Part shown: one piece after another, positions 50,911 through 60,957 of the stretch | How positions within the stretch are numbered: position 1 is the stretch's first letter | How the letters are laid out: each line of letters begins with the position of its first letter | Assembly: GCF_003633615.1 (NCBI RefSeq) | Contig: NZ_RBKU01000001.1 | Span: forward strand, 4,402,001 to 4,466,000 | Direction of reading: 5' to 3' | Source: Mucilaginibacter gracilis | GTDB lineage: Bacteria; Bacteroidota; Bacteroidia; Sphingobacteriales; Sphingobacteriaceae | DNA length: 64,000 bases | Translations under genes and position numbers: made by a program | Notes under the pieces: generated by a model | Seen by the model: only the letters and a program-made list of their open reading frames with translations | The model's database searches: none | What the model was told of the DNA's origin: nothing

Positions 50911-53715
50911 ATGACTGCTCAGGAAATACGTCAGGCTTTTTTAGATTTTTTTGCTTCCAAAGGACACCAGATTGTGCCATCGGCGCCAATTGTGGTTAAA
51001 AACGACCCCGCATTAATGTTTACCAATGCGGGCATGAATCAGTTTAAAGGTGTTTTTTTGGGAGAAGAGCCAATAAAGTTTCCGCGCGTTGTGGATACTC
51101 AACGTTGTTTACGAGTATCGGGCAAGCACGATGACCTGGAAGAAGTTGGTATCGACACATATCATCATACGATGTTTGAAATGTTAGGTAACTGGAGCTT
51201 TGGTGATTATTTTAAAAAAGAAGCCATAGCGTGGAGTTGGGAACTATTAACGGAAATTTACAAAATAGAGAAAGATCGTCTATACGTCACGGTTTTTGAA
51301 GGTGATGAAAAGGAGGGATTGCCTAAAGATCAAGAAGCTATTGATTTATGGTTGCAATATGTAAACGAAGATCATATAGTCTTAGGAAATAAAAAAGATA
51401 ATTTTTGGGAAATGGGTGAAACAGGCCCATGCGGTCCGTGCTCGGAAATTCATTATGATGGGCGTTCATTGCAACAAAGATTAGAACTTCCAGGTCGAGA
51501 TTTAGTAAATCAAGACAATCCCGACGTAATAGAAATTTGGAATAATGTTTTCATGCAATTCAATAGAGTTTTTGGTGGTGAAAAAGGCGGGCTATCAGAA
51601 TACATTGCAGTTATAGAAGAAAATAAGAACAACCTTGGGCTTAATTTTGATATAAAAAAATGGAAATCTGACAATTTATTCCTTTATTCTAAACTAATCG
51701 ACTTGCCTGCTAAACATATCGATACAGGTATGGGATTTGAACGTTTGGTAAGGGTGATGCAAGGTAAAGCATCTAATTATGATACTGATATTTTCCAACC
51801 CCTAATACAGTTTATTTCGGAGAAGAGCGGAATTAAATATGAAAAAGTTTCGGATAATTCCGGAGCAGATAAAATGGAAGCGATTTCTATGCGTGTTATG
51901 GCAGACCATATACGTGCAATCAGTTTTGCCATTATAGATGGACAATTGCCATCCAATAATAAGGCCGGCTATGTGATCCGTAGGATATTACGTAGAGCGG
52001 TTAGATATTCTTATCAGTTTTTAGGAATAAAAGAACCTTTTTTAAATAAATTGGTTCTTATTTTGGCCGAACAGTTTAAAGGTGTTTTTAATGAACTTTG
52101 GGAACAAAGAGAATTTGTGAAAAAAGTTGTTCTTGAAGAAGAATTAGCATTTTTAAGAACGCTGGAAAAAGGAATACTTCGATTTGATATAATCATGACA
52201 AGGGGCGCCGTTATTCCTTCAAATGCGGAGCTAACCAAAGAAATAAATGCGTACAGAGACCGAAAAATATTGCATGGGTTTGTTGCATTTGAATTGTTCG
52301 ACACGTTTGGGTTTCCGATTGACTTAACGGAACTGATGGCGAAGGACTTTGACTTTACTGTTGACATTGCTGGCTACGAAGCCGCTCTCCAACAACAAAA
52401 AAACCGCTCCCGCGCGGCAACTGCCATTGATACCGGCGATTGGATTGTTTTAAAAGACGATGAAACGGTTGAGTTTGTAGGTTATAATGAAACCGAAACT
52501 ATTGCTCACGTGGTTAAATACCGCAAGGTTAAGGCAAAGGGTGTGGAGCAATACCAGTTGGTTTTAGATAAAACGCCTTTTTATGCCGAAAGCGGTGGGC
52601 AGGTGGGTGATACCGGCGAACTGGTTTTTCCGGATGGTGAGATTGTTGCCGTTACCGATACTAAGAAAGAGAACGGGCTGATAGTACACTTTGTAGATAA
52701 ACTTCCGCAGGATATTGACGATGCCTTAACCGCCATTGTCGATTTGGCTAAACGTAAGGCAACCAATAACAACCACTCGGCAACGCACTTGTTGCATGCG
52801 GCTTTAAAACAGGTTTTAGGTACGCATGTAAACCAAAAAGGCAGTTTGGTAAATGGCGAATATTTGCGTTTTGATTTTTCGCACTTCAGCAAGGTTACCG
52901 ATAATGAAATAGCGCAGATAGAAGCTATCGTTAACGAAAAGATACGCGAGAATATTAACGTTGATATTAAAGAACTCCCCAAAGAGGAAGCGATTGCCTT
53001 AGGCGCAAACGCTTTGTTTGGCGAAAAATATGGCGATACGGTTAGGGTTGTAACAATAGATGCTAAATTTAGCATTGAGCTTTGCGGCGGTACGCACGTG
53101 CAATCAACCGGGCAAATAGGTTACTTTAAAATTATTACCGAAAGTGCCGTTGCCGCAGGTGTGCGCCGTATTGAAGCTATAACCGGCCTGGCTGCCGAAA
53201 AATATATCGGCAACCAAAATAAACTGATACAGGATATTAAAGAACTGCTTAAAAACCCGAAAGACATAGCCAAAAGCATTAAAGATTTAATGGACGAAAA
53301 CAGCAAATTGAAAAAGGAACTGGAAAAATCCATCCTCGAAAAAGCTTCGGGTTTAAAACAAGGTTTGGCGGCGCAGGTCCAAAATATAAACGGGGTAAAC
53401 TTTATTGCCCAAAAGGTTGATTTACCTAACGCTGATGCGATAAAAAATCTGGCTTATAGCTTAAAAGATATTGTACCCAACCTGTATTTAGTATTAGTTG
53501 CCGAAATTGACGGCAAACCTAACATCACGGTAATGATAGAAGAAAGCCTGGTGAAAGAAAAGGGTCTAAATGCCGGCAGCATCATCCGCGAATTGGCTAA
53601 AGAGATACAGGGTGGCGGCGGCGGTCAGCCATTTTATGCAACTGCAGGTGGCAAGGATGTTAGCGGCTTACCAAAGGTGTTAGAAAAAGCAAAGGCGTTT
53701 ATTCCGGCAGGGTAA
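50911..53715 (+). CDS. alaS: Alanyl-tRNA synthetase, apparently mosaic
   Basis: Class II synthetase charging tRNA-Ala, 934 residues from MTAQEIRQAFLDFF. The frame is open 70 codons further upstream, through the family A repeats, and was rejected as the start. The catalytic domain has MFTNAGMNQFKGVFLG, TYHHTMFEMLGNWSFGDYF and DTGMGFERL. The editing domain has HSATH (His622, His626) and CGGTH (Cys725, His729). The C-terminal dimerisation part ends with GGGGGQPFYATAGG. Bases about 51230-52250 are clearly AT-richer (individual 60-bp lines 25-32% G+C against about 42-45% at the flanks) and use AGA codons. That part also has an extra segment of about 40 residues before LPAKHIDTGMG, which suggests replacement by a divergent allele. 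Confidence 0.93.
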   Translation: MTAQEIRQAFLDFFASKGHQIVPSAPIVVKNDPALMFTNAGMNQFKGVFLGEEPIKFPRVVDTQRCLRVSGKHDDLEEVGIDTYHHTMFEMLGNWSFGDYFKKEAIAWSWELLTEIYKIEKDRLYVTVFEGDEKEGLPKDQEAIDLWLQYVNEDHIVLGNKKDNFWEMGETGPCGPCSEIHYDGRSLQQRLELPGRDLVNQDNPDVIEIWNNVFMQFNRVFGGEKGGLSEYIAVIEENKNNLGLNFDIKKWKSDNLFLYSKLIDLPAKHIDTGMGFERLVRVMQGKASNYDTDIFQPLIQFISEKSGIKYEKVSDNSGADKMEAISMRVMADHIRAISFAIIDGQLPSNNKAGYVIRRILRRAVRYSYQFLGIKEPFLNKLVLILAEQFKGVFNELWEQREFVKKVVLEEELAFLRTLEKGILRFDIIMTRGAVIPSNAELTKEINAYRDRKILHGFVAFELFDTFGFPIDLTELMAKDFDFTVDIAGYEAALQQQKNRSRAATAIDTGDWIVLKDDETVEFVGYNETETIAHVVKYRKVKAKGVEQYQLVLDKTPFYAESGGQVGDTGELVFPDGEIVAVTDTKKENGLIVHFVDKLPQDIDDALTAIVDLAKRKATNNNHSATHLLHAALKQVLGTHVNQKGSLVNGEYLRFDFSHFSKVTDNEIAQIEAIVNEKIRENINVDIKELPKEEAIALGANALFGEKYGDTVRVVTIDAKFSIELCGGTHVQSTGQIGYFKIITESAVAAGVRRIEAITGLAAEKYIGNQNKLIQDIKELLKNPKDIAKSIKDLMDENSKLKKELEKSILEKASGLKQGLAAQVQNINGVNFIAQKVDLPNADAIKNLAYSLKDIVPNLYLVLVAEIDGKPNITVMIEESLVKEKGLNAGSIIRELAKEIQGGGGGQPFYATAGGKDVSGLPKVLEKAKAFIPAG

Positions 53716-53740
53716 AAGTGTTATTTTAAAACGCACTTTT
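53714..53740 (+). terminator. Weak terminator-like hairpin after alaS
   Basis: AAAAGTG (53714-53720) and CACTTTT (53734-53740) can pair just after the alaS stop codon. The stem is short and AT-rich. Confidence 0.3.
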
Positions 53741-53787
53741 AAATAAAATTATTAAGTTTATGTCATCAATATTTTTGATGGCTGGCA

Positions 53788-55542
53788 ATGCTTACAAAAC
53801 AAACTTTAGCAAATAACCATAACTTTTTAAGTGAAGCTGTTTTTCATTTAAAGTCGCGGTTATTGATAGCCAAACGGCTTTTTGTTAATACGGTAACGCC
53901 TAAACAAAAATTATATCACAACAAAAGTTTAAAACAGCAAGCAGTTGTTTCGGTTTCGGAAAGTGAACTATGGAACGCAGACGATAATGCCGAAAACTGG
54001 ATACTAACCGCCGGCAAAATAGAAAACTTGCGCATAGCCGTTAAAAAAATAAACGGTGTAGAAATTGATGCCGGGCAGGTGTTCAGCTTTTGGAAATATG
54101 TTGGCAGCCCCAACAAGTTAAAAGGCTACGTATTAGGTCGCGAAATAAGGGAAGGGTGCATAGTACCAACCATTGCAGGTGGTTTGTGCCAGCTATCAAA
54201 CGGTTTGTATGATGCCGCATTAAAAGCAAATTTTGATATTATTGAACGCCACAAGCATACGCGGGTAATAAAAGGATCGTTGGCGGAGCAGGATAGGGAT
54301 GCTACCGTAAAATGGAACTACATTGATTTGCGTTTTAAAGCCAATAAACCCTTTAGAATTGAAGCCGAACTTACGGCAGATAAACTTATTATCAAATTTA
54401 GAAGCGGCGGCACCGGAGTTACTTCGGAAATCGATTATGCAACTAAACTTAAGCCATCCCAATTAAACGATTGTTATTCGTGCGGCAATTTCGGTTGTTT
54501 TAATTATCCAAACCCCGATAAGCGCGCCAGTGCCAAACCCATAACCACCTTCGTGTTAGACGAAAAGTGGAACGAGTACAACGATTACATCAATAAACAG
54601 GCATCCGGTGATGATTATTTTATAGTACCCATACATCAAAGTAAGTTTATCAGGCTAAACAGATATAATTGGGTAATTGCCACTAACGCCAAAGTAAAAA
54701 CCCTGCCATTAGTGGCTGTAAAAAGGGCTATTAGCCTTAGGCTGTTTGCAAAGGGCAACGTGTTTAAACAGGCCCTTAACTTTGATAGACAGTTGGCAAA
54801 AGCGGCGTCGAAAAACATCCCTATAGAATGCACACATTTAGTTATTGCGCAAAACCTGTTGCCTTTTATGTTTGAGTATGGTGCCTTAGGCGGGCGCACC
54901 TTTGATGTTTTGATGAACAGGTTACCCTTTGAACAATTGCACCAATGCCTTAACCATGCACACACCATACATTCGCGAAGCGAAACGCTCAATGATTTTC
55001 GCGCCCCGGCAAATTGGGTCGAATTTGAGTGCATTGCTTTAACTAAAGCCAGGCATATTGTAACGCCACACCAACAGATAGCTAATATTTTTAATAACAA
55101 AGCCGTTAAACTTAACTGGGCACTGCCTAACATTGGCAAAAAGCCGTTGGCGGGTAACAAAATTTTGTTCCCGGCATCGGCAGTGGGCCGCAAGGGTGCT
55201 TACGAAATAAAACAACTTGCAACAGAGTTAAACCTTGCACTTGTAGTTACCGGCAAAGCTACCGAGTATGAAAACTTTTGGGATGGCGTTAAAACTGAAC
55301 CCGCAGGGCAAAATATATTGGATGGTATAGGGCTGGTTATTTACCCGGCTTATGTTGAACACCGGCCGGTTATGCTGCTAAAAGCACTTGCCGCCGGCAT
55401 ACCCGTTATAACCACTACAGCCTGCGGCTTGCAGGCACACCCTAATTTAACCATTTTGCCAACCGGTAATTTTGAATTGCTAAAGCAAACGGTTGAATTA
55501 TATTTGAGTAAAAGCAAAACTTTTGATACGCTTAATACATAA
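53788..55542 (+). CDS. VanW-family protein fused to a glycosyltransferase-like domain
   Basis: A 584-residue two-part protein. The N-terminal part (about 40-250) is a VanW domain: INGVEIDAGQVFSFWKYVG, GYVLGREIREGCIVPTIAGGLCQLSNGLYDAAL and the ERHKHTRVIKGS segment are typical. Between the parts is a short CYSCGNFGCFNYP cysteine segment. The C-terminal part (about 320-575) resembles a GT-B glycosyltransferase: ILFPASAVGRKGAYEIKQLATEL, VVTGK, then VIYPAYVEHRPVMLLKALAAGIPVITTTACGL with the E-x7-E-like nucleotide-sugar loop. No signal peptide or membrane helix is visible. VanW function is unknown; glycopeptide resistance should not be inferred. Confidence 0.75.
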   Translation: MLTKQTLANNHNFLSEAVFHLKSRLLIAKRLFVNTVTPKQKLYHNKSLKQQAVVSVSESELWNADDNAENWILTAGKIENLRIAVKKINGVEIDAGQVFSFWKYVGSPNKLKGYVLGREIREGCIVPTIAGGLCQLSNGLYDAALKANFDIIERHKHTRVIKGSLAEQDRDATVKWNYIDLRFKANKPFRIEAELTADKLIIKFRSGGTGVTSEIDYATKLKPSQLNDCYSCGNFGCFNYPNPDKRASAKPITTFVLDEKWNEYNDYINKQASGDDYFIVPIHQSKFIRLNRYNWVIATNAKVKTLPLVAVKRAISLRLFAKGNVFKQALNFDRQLAKAASKNIPIECTHLVIAQNLLPFMFEYGALGGRTFDVLMNRLPFEQLHQCLNHAHTIHSRSETLNDFRAPANWVEFECIALTKARHIVTPHQQIANIFNNKAVKLNWALPNIGKKPLAGNKILFPASAVGRKGAYEIKQLATELNLALVVTGKATEYENFWDGVKTEPAGQNILDGIGLVIYPAYVEHRPVMLLKALAAGIPVITTTACGLQAHPNLTILPTGNFELLKQTVELYLSKSKTFDTLNT

Positions 55543-55628
55543 TCTACAACATCAAAATTTATCCACAGCGTACCCCCGTACCACATATTTTGTTAACTTC
55601 GCACGTCGCTTTAAAAAGCACCTAAATT

Positions 55629-55636
55629 TAATTTTG
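55629..55636 (+). promoter_or_regulatory. -7 box upstream of gyrA
   Basis: TAATTTTG, an exact TAnnTTTG match 31 bp upstream of the gyrA ATG. Confidence 0.4.
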
Positions 55637-55666
55637 TAATAAGCGACGATTGCATAAAATATAACA

Positions 55667-58285
55667 ATGGCTGAAGATTTAGAAAATGGCGGCGGAGGCT
55701 CGTCTGATAAAATTATCCCTATCAATATTGAAGAAGAAATGCGGTCGGCATACATCGATTATTCGATGTCTGTTATCGTATCAAGGGCTTTACCTGATGT
55801 TCGCGACGGTTTAAAACCTGTACACAGGCGCGTACTTTTTGGTATGCTTGATTTGGGATTGAACGCAAACAAACCTTATAAAAAGTCGGCACGTATTGTG
55901 GGTGAGGTACTCGGTAAGTATCACCCGCATGGCGATTCGTCGGTATATGGCACTATGGTGCGTATGGCCCAGGATTGGAGCCTGCGATACCCTTTGGTTG
56001 ACGGGCAGGGCAATTATGGCTCGATAGACGGTGATAACCCTGCGGCAATGCGTTACACCGAGGCAAGGTTGCAAAAAATTGCCGAAGAGATGCTGGCCGA
56101 TATTAATAAGGACACCATAGACTACCAGTTAAACTTTGACGACTCGTTACAAGAGCCAACTGTATTGCCCGCTAAGTTCCCTAACCTGTTGGTTAACGGA
56201 GCATCGGGTATTGCGGTAGGTATGGCTACCAATATGGCACCACACAACCTTACCGAGGTTGTAAATGCCACCATAGCTTATATTGATGACAGGGCCATTG
56301 AAATTAGCGAACTGATGAAGTTTGTTAAAGGCCCCGATTTCCCCACCGGTGGTATTATTTATGGTTTTGAAGGTGCCCGCGAGGCATCAGAAACCGGTCG
56401 TGGCCGTATTGTATTGCGCTCGCGCGCCGAGATCGAGATTTATAACGGCGACCGTGAACGCATCATCGTTACCGAGATACCTTATCAGATCAATAAATCC
56501 ATCATGATTGAGCGTACTGCCGAACTGGTGAATGAAAAGAAACTGGAAGGCATATCGGCCATTCGCGACGAATCAAACCGTGAAGGTATCCGTGTGGTTT
56601 ACGAAATTAAGCGCGATGCCAATGCGGCTATTGTGTTAAATAACCTTTTTAAATACACATCGTTACAAACATCGTTTAGTGTAAATAATATTGCGCTGGT
56701 ACATGGCCGCCCAATGTTATTGAACCTGAAAGATTTAATACATCACTTTGTTGAGCACCGCCACGAAGTAATTATACGCCGTACCAAATTTGAACTGGCC
56801 GAAGCCGAAAAACGCGCCCATATATTAGAGGGTTTGTTAATCGCCTTAGACCATTTGGACGAGGTTATTCAACTGATACGCAGTTCGAATACTCCGGACG
56901 AGGCTCGCGACGGCTTGATGACGCGCTTTGACTTGAGCGAAATACAGGCCCGTGCTATTTTGGATATGACGCTTCGCCGTTTAACCGGACTGGAACGCGA
57001 TAAGATAAAAGCGGAGTATGCCGAACTTATGAAACTGATAGATTACTTAAAATCTATTTTAGCCGACGAAGGTTTGCGTATGCAGATCATCAAAGACGAA
57101 CTGACCGAGATTAAAGAAAAATACGGTGATGAGCGCCGCACACAAATAGTGCATTCATCTGCAGAAATGCAAACCGAAGATTTTATTGAGGATGAAAATG
57201 TGGTAATCACTATATCGCACGAAGGTTACATTAAACGTACACCTTTAACCGAATACCGCACGCAAGCAAGAGGAGGGAAGGGAGCTATAGGCAGCAATAG
57301 CCGCGATGCCGATTTTATTGAGCACCTGCTTATTGCATCAAACCATAATTACATGCTGTTTTTTACCGAAACAGGCCAATGCTTTTGGCTGCGTGTGTTT
57401 GAAATTCCCGAAGGTACGCGTACATCAAAAGGGCGTGCTATCCAAAACATCATCAATATCCCTAAAGAAGAAAACATTAAGGCTTATATTAAGTTAACAA
57501 GCCTAAAGGATAAAGATTATTTGGAAAATAACTTTATTATTATGTGTACCCGCAAAGGTGTGATCAAAAAAACTTCGTTAGAAGCTTATTCACGTCCGCG
57601 CGCTAACGGTATCAACGCCATCAACATCAATGAAGGTGATACTTTGCTTGAGGCAACGTTAACAACTGGCAGCAGCGAAATTGTAATGGCCTTAAAATCG
57701 GGCAGAGCAATACGCTTTAACGAATCAACCGTTAGGCCAATGGGGCGTACTGCAACAGGTGTTAGAGGTATTACCCTCGCCAGCGAAACCGACGAAGTTG
57801 TGGGTATGATAGCTATTGATGATGCCGCCACAACGGTATTAGTAGTATCAGAAAAAGGATATGGTAAACGTACCGATATTGACGACTACCGCGTAACCAA
57901 CAGGGGAGGTAAGGGTGTTAAAACCATTAACGTTACCGATAAAACCGGCCAATTAGTTGCTATTAAAGGAGTTACCGACGAGCACGATTTGATGATTATT
58001 AACCGATCGGGCATTATTATACGTATTGCAGTTAGCGAGTTAAGAACAATGGGCCGGGCAACGCAAGGAGTGAGGTTAATATCGTTAAAAGAGAACGACA
58101 GTATAGCCTCGGTGGCACAGATAGAACGCGAAGAAGAGGTGGTAGAAGCCGAAGCTGCCGAAGAAACAGTTACTGAAGGAGAAGGCACTATAATTGCTGA
58201 AGCCAGCGAACCGGCTGAAGGCGACAGTAATGCAGACAGCGACGCAACTGAAGGCACTGCCGACGAGGACGAAATAGAAGAATAA
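55667..58285 (+). CDS. gyrA: DNA gyrase subunit A
   Basis: Breakage-reunion subunit of type IIA topoisomerase. The active-site Tyr130 is in [10 protein letters not shown], the N-terminal [24 protein letters not shown] is canonical, and the GyrA box appears as QARGGKG (533-539) at the start of the beta-pinwheel C-terminal domain. That box identifies GyrA rather than ParC. The quinolone region reads [13 protein letters not shown], with Ser91 (E. coli Ser83) and Gly95 (E. coli Asp87). The last 60 residues or so are a very acidic tail ([14 protein letters not shown]...DEIEE). Length 872. The TPR gene follows 10 bp later. Confidence 0.96.
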   Translation: MAEDLENGGGGSSDKIIPINIEEEMRSAYIDYSMSVIVSRALPDVRDGLKPVHRRVLFGMLDLGLNANKPYKKSARIVGEVLGKYHPHGDSSVYGTMVRMAQDWSLRYPLVDGQGNYGSIDGDNPAAMRYTEARLQKIAEEMLADINKDTIDYQLNFDDSLQEPTVLPAKFPNLLVNGASGIAVGMATNMAPHNLTEVVNATIAYIDDRAIEISELMKFVKGPDFPTGGIIYGFEGAREASETGRGRIVLRSRAEIEIYNGDRERIIVTEIPYQINKSIMIERTAELVNEKKLEGISAIRDESNREGIRVVYEIKRDANAAIVLNNLFKYTSLQTSFSVNNIALVHGRPMLLNLKDLIHHFVEHRHEVIIRRTKFELAEAEKRAHILEGLLIALDHLDEVIQLIRSSNTPDEARDGLMTRFDLSEIQARAILDMTLRRLTGLERDKIKAEYAELMKLIDYLKSILADEGLRMQIIKDELTEIKEKYGDERRTQIVHSSAEMQTEDFIEDENVVITISHEGYIKRTPLTEYRTQARGGKGAIGSNSRDADFIEHLLIASNHNYMLFFTETGQCFWLRVFEIPEGTRTSKGRAIQNIINIPKEENIKAYIKLTSLKDKDYLENNFIIMCTRKGVIKKTSLEAYSRPRANGINAININEGDTLLEATLTTGSSEIVMALKSGRAIRFNESTVRPMGRTATGVRGITLASETDEVVGMIAIDDAATTVLVVSEKGYGKRTDIDDYRVTNRGGKGVKTINVTDKTGQLVAIKGVTDEHDLMIINRSGIIIRIAVSELRTMGRATQGVRLISLKENDSIASVAQIEREEEVVEAEAAEETVTEGEGTIIAEASEPAEGDSNADSDATEGTADEDEIEE

Positions 58286-58295
58286 ATTTTAGGTT

Positions 58296-59414
58296 ATGTT
58301 AATCCGTAAAATAACTTTACTGATCGCATGTATTTGTTTTACATCCTTTATTGCCAGGGCACAGTCCGAGGCGATGAAGGATGTAATTAACAACCTGGCC
58401 CTGTACCATAAAAAAAACGATGTGAAATATTTGGGCGATTCAAAAAAATCGGTCGATGCAACTTTCAAAACCCATTCGGATAGCGTGGACATGGGTAAAA
58501 ATGTGTACAAGGCAATGGTTTATGCCACCATTCTTAATATCGATTCGGTAAACAAGCTTAACCTGCCCGATACCATGCTGTTACAAACCACAAAGCTTGT
58601 AAACAGGTTATTGCACATGCGCAAAATATACAGGTACAACCTCGAAATGAATTACAGTAAGGGCTGCCTGGCCAATGTATATCAGCGTAAAGCGTTTGAT
58701 TATTATACCAAAAACAATTACCGCCTTGCTATATCAAATTTTAATATAGCCAAAAGGTATGTGCCTGCCGCTAAAGAAATTAATGTTTATCTGGCCAATA
58801 TTTATTATAAGTTAGGCAATTACAAAACTGCTGTGGCTTATTACGATACGGTTTTAATGCTAAAAAAACCGCGCCTCGAACACATACAAACTGCAGCAAA
58901 TGTTTATAAAACACTGGGCGATACTACAAGGAGCCTACAAATTATACAACAAGGATTAGACGAGTATCCGGGTGATAAATATTTACTATCTGAGGAAGCA
59001 AATATTTACAACAATCAAAAAAATTACGACCTGTTAAAGCCGGTGCTTAATAACCTGATGACAATTGCACCTAACGACCCGAATGTTATTTTTATGGCCG
59101 CCAATTGCTACGACCATTTGAACGACCCGGATAGGGCAGAGCAACTGTATCACCAGGTGATTGACATTAACAACAATAACTACGATCCGATTTTTAACCT
59201 GGGATTGCTTTATTTAAAAAAAGCCCTGCATCAAAACAAACCTGAGCAATACCAGGTTTGTATAAATCAATCGCAAAACTGGCTCGAAAAGGCGAGCGAA
59301 ATGGCCCCCAATAGCGAAACGTGTTTAAAAGCACTACAAATGCTATATTTGCAAACGGGCGATCAAACTCAGCTGAAAAAGGTAAATAATAAATTAAACC
59401 AGTTAACCAATTGA
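58296..59414 (+). CDS. Exported tetratricopeptide-repeat protein
   Basis: A 372-residue protein with a Sec signal peptide (MLIRKITLLIACICFTSFIARA, cleavage before QSEAM). It then has a helical region and several TPR units from about residue 130: FDYYTKNNYRLAISNFNIAKRYVP, YLANIYYKLGNYKTAVAYYDTVL, ANVYKTLGDTTRSLQIIQQGLDEYP and FMAANCYDHLNDPDRAEQLYHQVIDI. It is probably periplasmic or outer-membrane associated, with a scaffold role. It starts 10 bp after gyrA and precedes a related TPR gene. I recognise no specific family. Confidence 0.8.
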   Translation: MLIRKITLLIACICFTSFIARAQSEAMKDVINNLALYHKKNDVKYLGDSKKSVDATFKTHSDSVDMGKNVYKAMVYATILNIDSVNKLNLPDTMLLQTTKLVNRLLHMRKIYRYNLEMNYSKGCLANVYQRKAFDYYTKNNYRLAISNFNIAKRYVPAAKEINVYLANIYYKLGNYKTAVAYYDTVLMLKKPRLEHIQTAANVYKTLGDTTRSLQIIQQGLDEYPGDKYLLSEEANIYNNQKNYDLLKPVLNNLMTIAPNDPNVIFMAANCYDHLNDPDRAEQLYHQVIDINNNNYDPIFNLGLLYLKKALHQNKPEQYQVCINQSQNWLEKASEMAPNSETCLKALQMLYLQTGDQTQLKKVNNKLNQLTN

Positions 59415-59468
59415 AATAAAAAATGCATTTTAGCGATGCATTAATAATAACCACTAAAATAATTGACA

Positions 59469-60671
59469 ATGAAAATTAAATTTCTGATAACAGGCTTATT
59501 ATCACTTGTTTCGGTAACTGCCGTTTTTGCGCAGAAAGATGTGCTTAGAGATGCACAAGATGCTTTTACCAAATACGATGGGTTAAGGGCTTCGCCTAAA
59601 TTAGCACTCCCAAGCTTAACAACAGCTAAAGATTTAATAGACAAGGCCGCTGTACACCCCAAAACATCGGGCTTGCCGCTTACTTACACCGTTAAAGGTG
59701 AAATTTACGCAGCATTAGCTTTAAATGATACCGTAGCAAGCAGATCGACACCTTTGTTTATTACTGCCGATGAAGCTTTGAAAAAAGCAAAAGAACTGGA
59801 TACAAAAGGGGAGAACAAGAAACAGATTGAGGATTCGTACAGAACCCTTGCTCAGTACACCTTTAATAAGGGTGTTAGGCAATACCAAAAAGGTAACTAT
59901 AATGGCGCTTACGAATCTTTTGATTATTACAGAACCGTGATGCCCGAAGATACCAACGCCATATTTTACACCGGCTTATCGGCGTTAAACTCAAAAAAGT
60001 ACCCCGAAACAATTAAGTTATACACTAACCTTTTAGCTACACCGTACACCGGCAAAGCAAATATTTACGGCGATTTGGTGCAGGTTTATATGTTAAATAA
60101 AGATACCGCCGGTGCTATGAAAATAGTATCAGAAGCGGTTGCTAAATACCCAGCAAACGCCAGTTTGCGTAACCGTGAAATACAGCTTTACCTACAAAAA
60201 GGCCGTGTTAAAGAATTAGGTGATAAATTGGATAAGGCTATTGAGGTAGACCCTAAAAATAAGAGCTTATACTATTACCAGGGTTACATTTTGCTGCAAG
60301 AAAAATCGTATGATAAGGCAGCAGACCAATTTGGAAAGGCTTTAATTATCGATCCGGATTATTACGATGCTAATTTGAATATGGGATTATCATACCTTAA
60401 CCAAGGTATAGATTTGTTTAACAAAGCAAATACAATGCCTATAAGCAAATCAAACCCCAAAGCCAGCCAGGCTCAATACGATTTATTATCTAAACAAGCA
60501 ATTGTATATTTTGATAAAGCTAAGCCGTATTTAGAAAAAGCTACTGCTGAGCAACCAAAAGAAGAAGACCCGATTGATGCTTTAAAAAAGGTTTACTTGG
60601 GTAAAAAAGATGCTGTAAATGCTAATTTGATGCAAAAGAAATTAGATGCTTTAAGAGCAGGCAATAAATAA
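59469..60671 (+). CDS. Exported tetratricopeptide-repeat protein
   Basis: A 400-residue TPR protein with signal peptide (MKIKFLITGLLSLVSVTAVFA, cleavage before QKDVL). An in-frame ATG two codons upstream is the alternative start. The mature part begins with a helical AFTKYDGLRASPKLALPSLTTAKDLIDKA repeat. TPR units follow (FNKGVRQYQKGNYNGAYESFDYYRTVMP, YTGLSALNSKKYPETIKLYTNLL, YYYQGYILLQEKSYDKAADQFGKALIIDP). It resembles the preceding protein in layout and C-terminal arrangement, suggesting an old tandem duplication, and ends at a good terminator. Likely envelope scaffold. Confidence 0.8.
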   Translation: MKIKFLITGLLSLVSVTAVFAQKDVLRDAQDAFTKYDGLRASPKLALPSLTTAKDLIDKAAVHPKTSGLPLTYTVKGEIYAALALNDTVASRSTPLFITADEALKKAKELDTKGENKKQIEDSYRTLAQYTFNKGVRQYQKGNYNGAYESFDYYRTVMPEDTNAIFYTGLSALNSKKYPETIKLYTNLLATPYTGKANIYGDLVQVYMLNKDTAGAMKIVSEAVAKYPANASLRNREIQLYLQKGRVKELGDKLDKAIEVDPKNKSLYYYQGYILLQEKSYDKAADQFGKALIIDPDYYDANLNMGLSYLNQGIDLFNKANTMPISKSNPKASQAQYDLLSKQAIVYFDKAKPYLEKATAEQPKEEDPIDALKKVYLGKKDAVNANLMQKKLDALRAGNK

Positions 60672-60680
60672 ACAAATAGG

Positions 60681-60702
60681 AGCCCGGTAATTCGGGCTTT
60701 TA
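60681..60702 (+). terminator. Rho-independent terminator
   Basis: AGCCCG (60681-60686) / CGGGCT (60693-60698) with a six-base loop and a following T tract, 10 bp after the second TPR gene. Confidence 0.8.
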
Positions 60703-60957
60703 TTGAATGAAGTTACTTAACATAATATTAATTATAGGATATGTGTTTTTTTATCACAGCGCACTGCAATAGCTGCTGCTGTTGGTATCTGCCAGCCGGT
60801 GGTTGGTGGCTTTGTGTAATATCAAATACCTCAAACTTTTCATAAGCCACAGCCTCGATAACAACTTCCAATTAAAATAAATTATTTTTTTTGGCTTAAT
60901 ACTCATTAATGAGCATTCTTTTTAATAAATTAGTTTTACAAATACTAAATTTAAATC
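60703..60957. other. Intergenic region with possible coding debris
   Basis: After the terminator, the minus strand holds a short open frame (60728-60871, TTG start, 47 codons) whose conceptual peptide begins LEVVIEAVAYEKF and is Gln-rich later. It looks somewhat protein-like, but there is no good start or homologue I know. Confidence 0.25.

Noticed and set aside
52581-53075. Opposite-strand frame within alaS
   Set aside because: Antisense shadow of the conserved editing domain.
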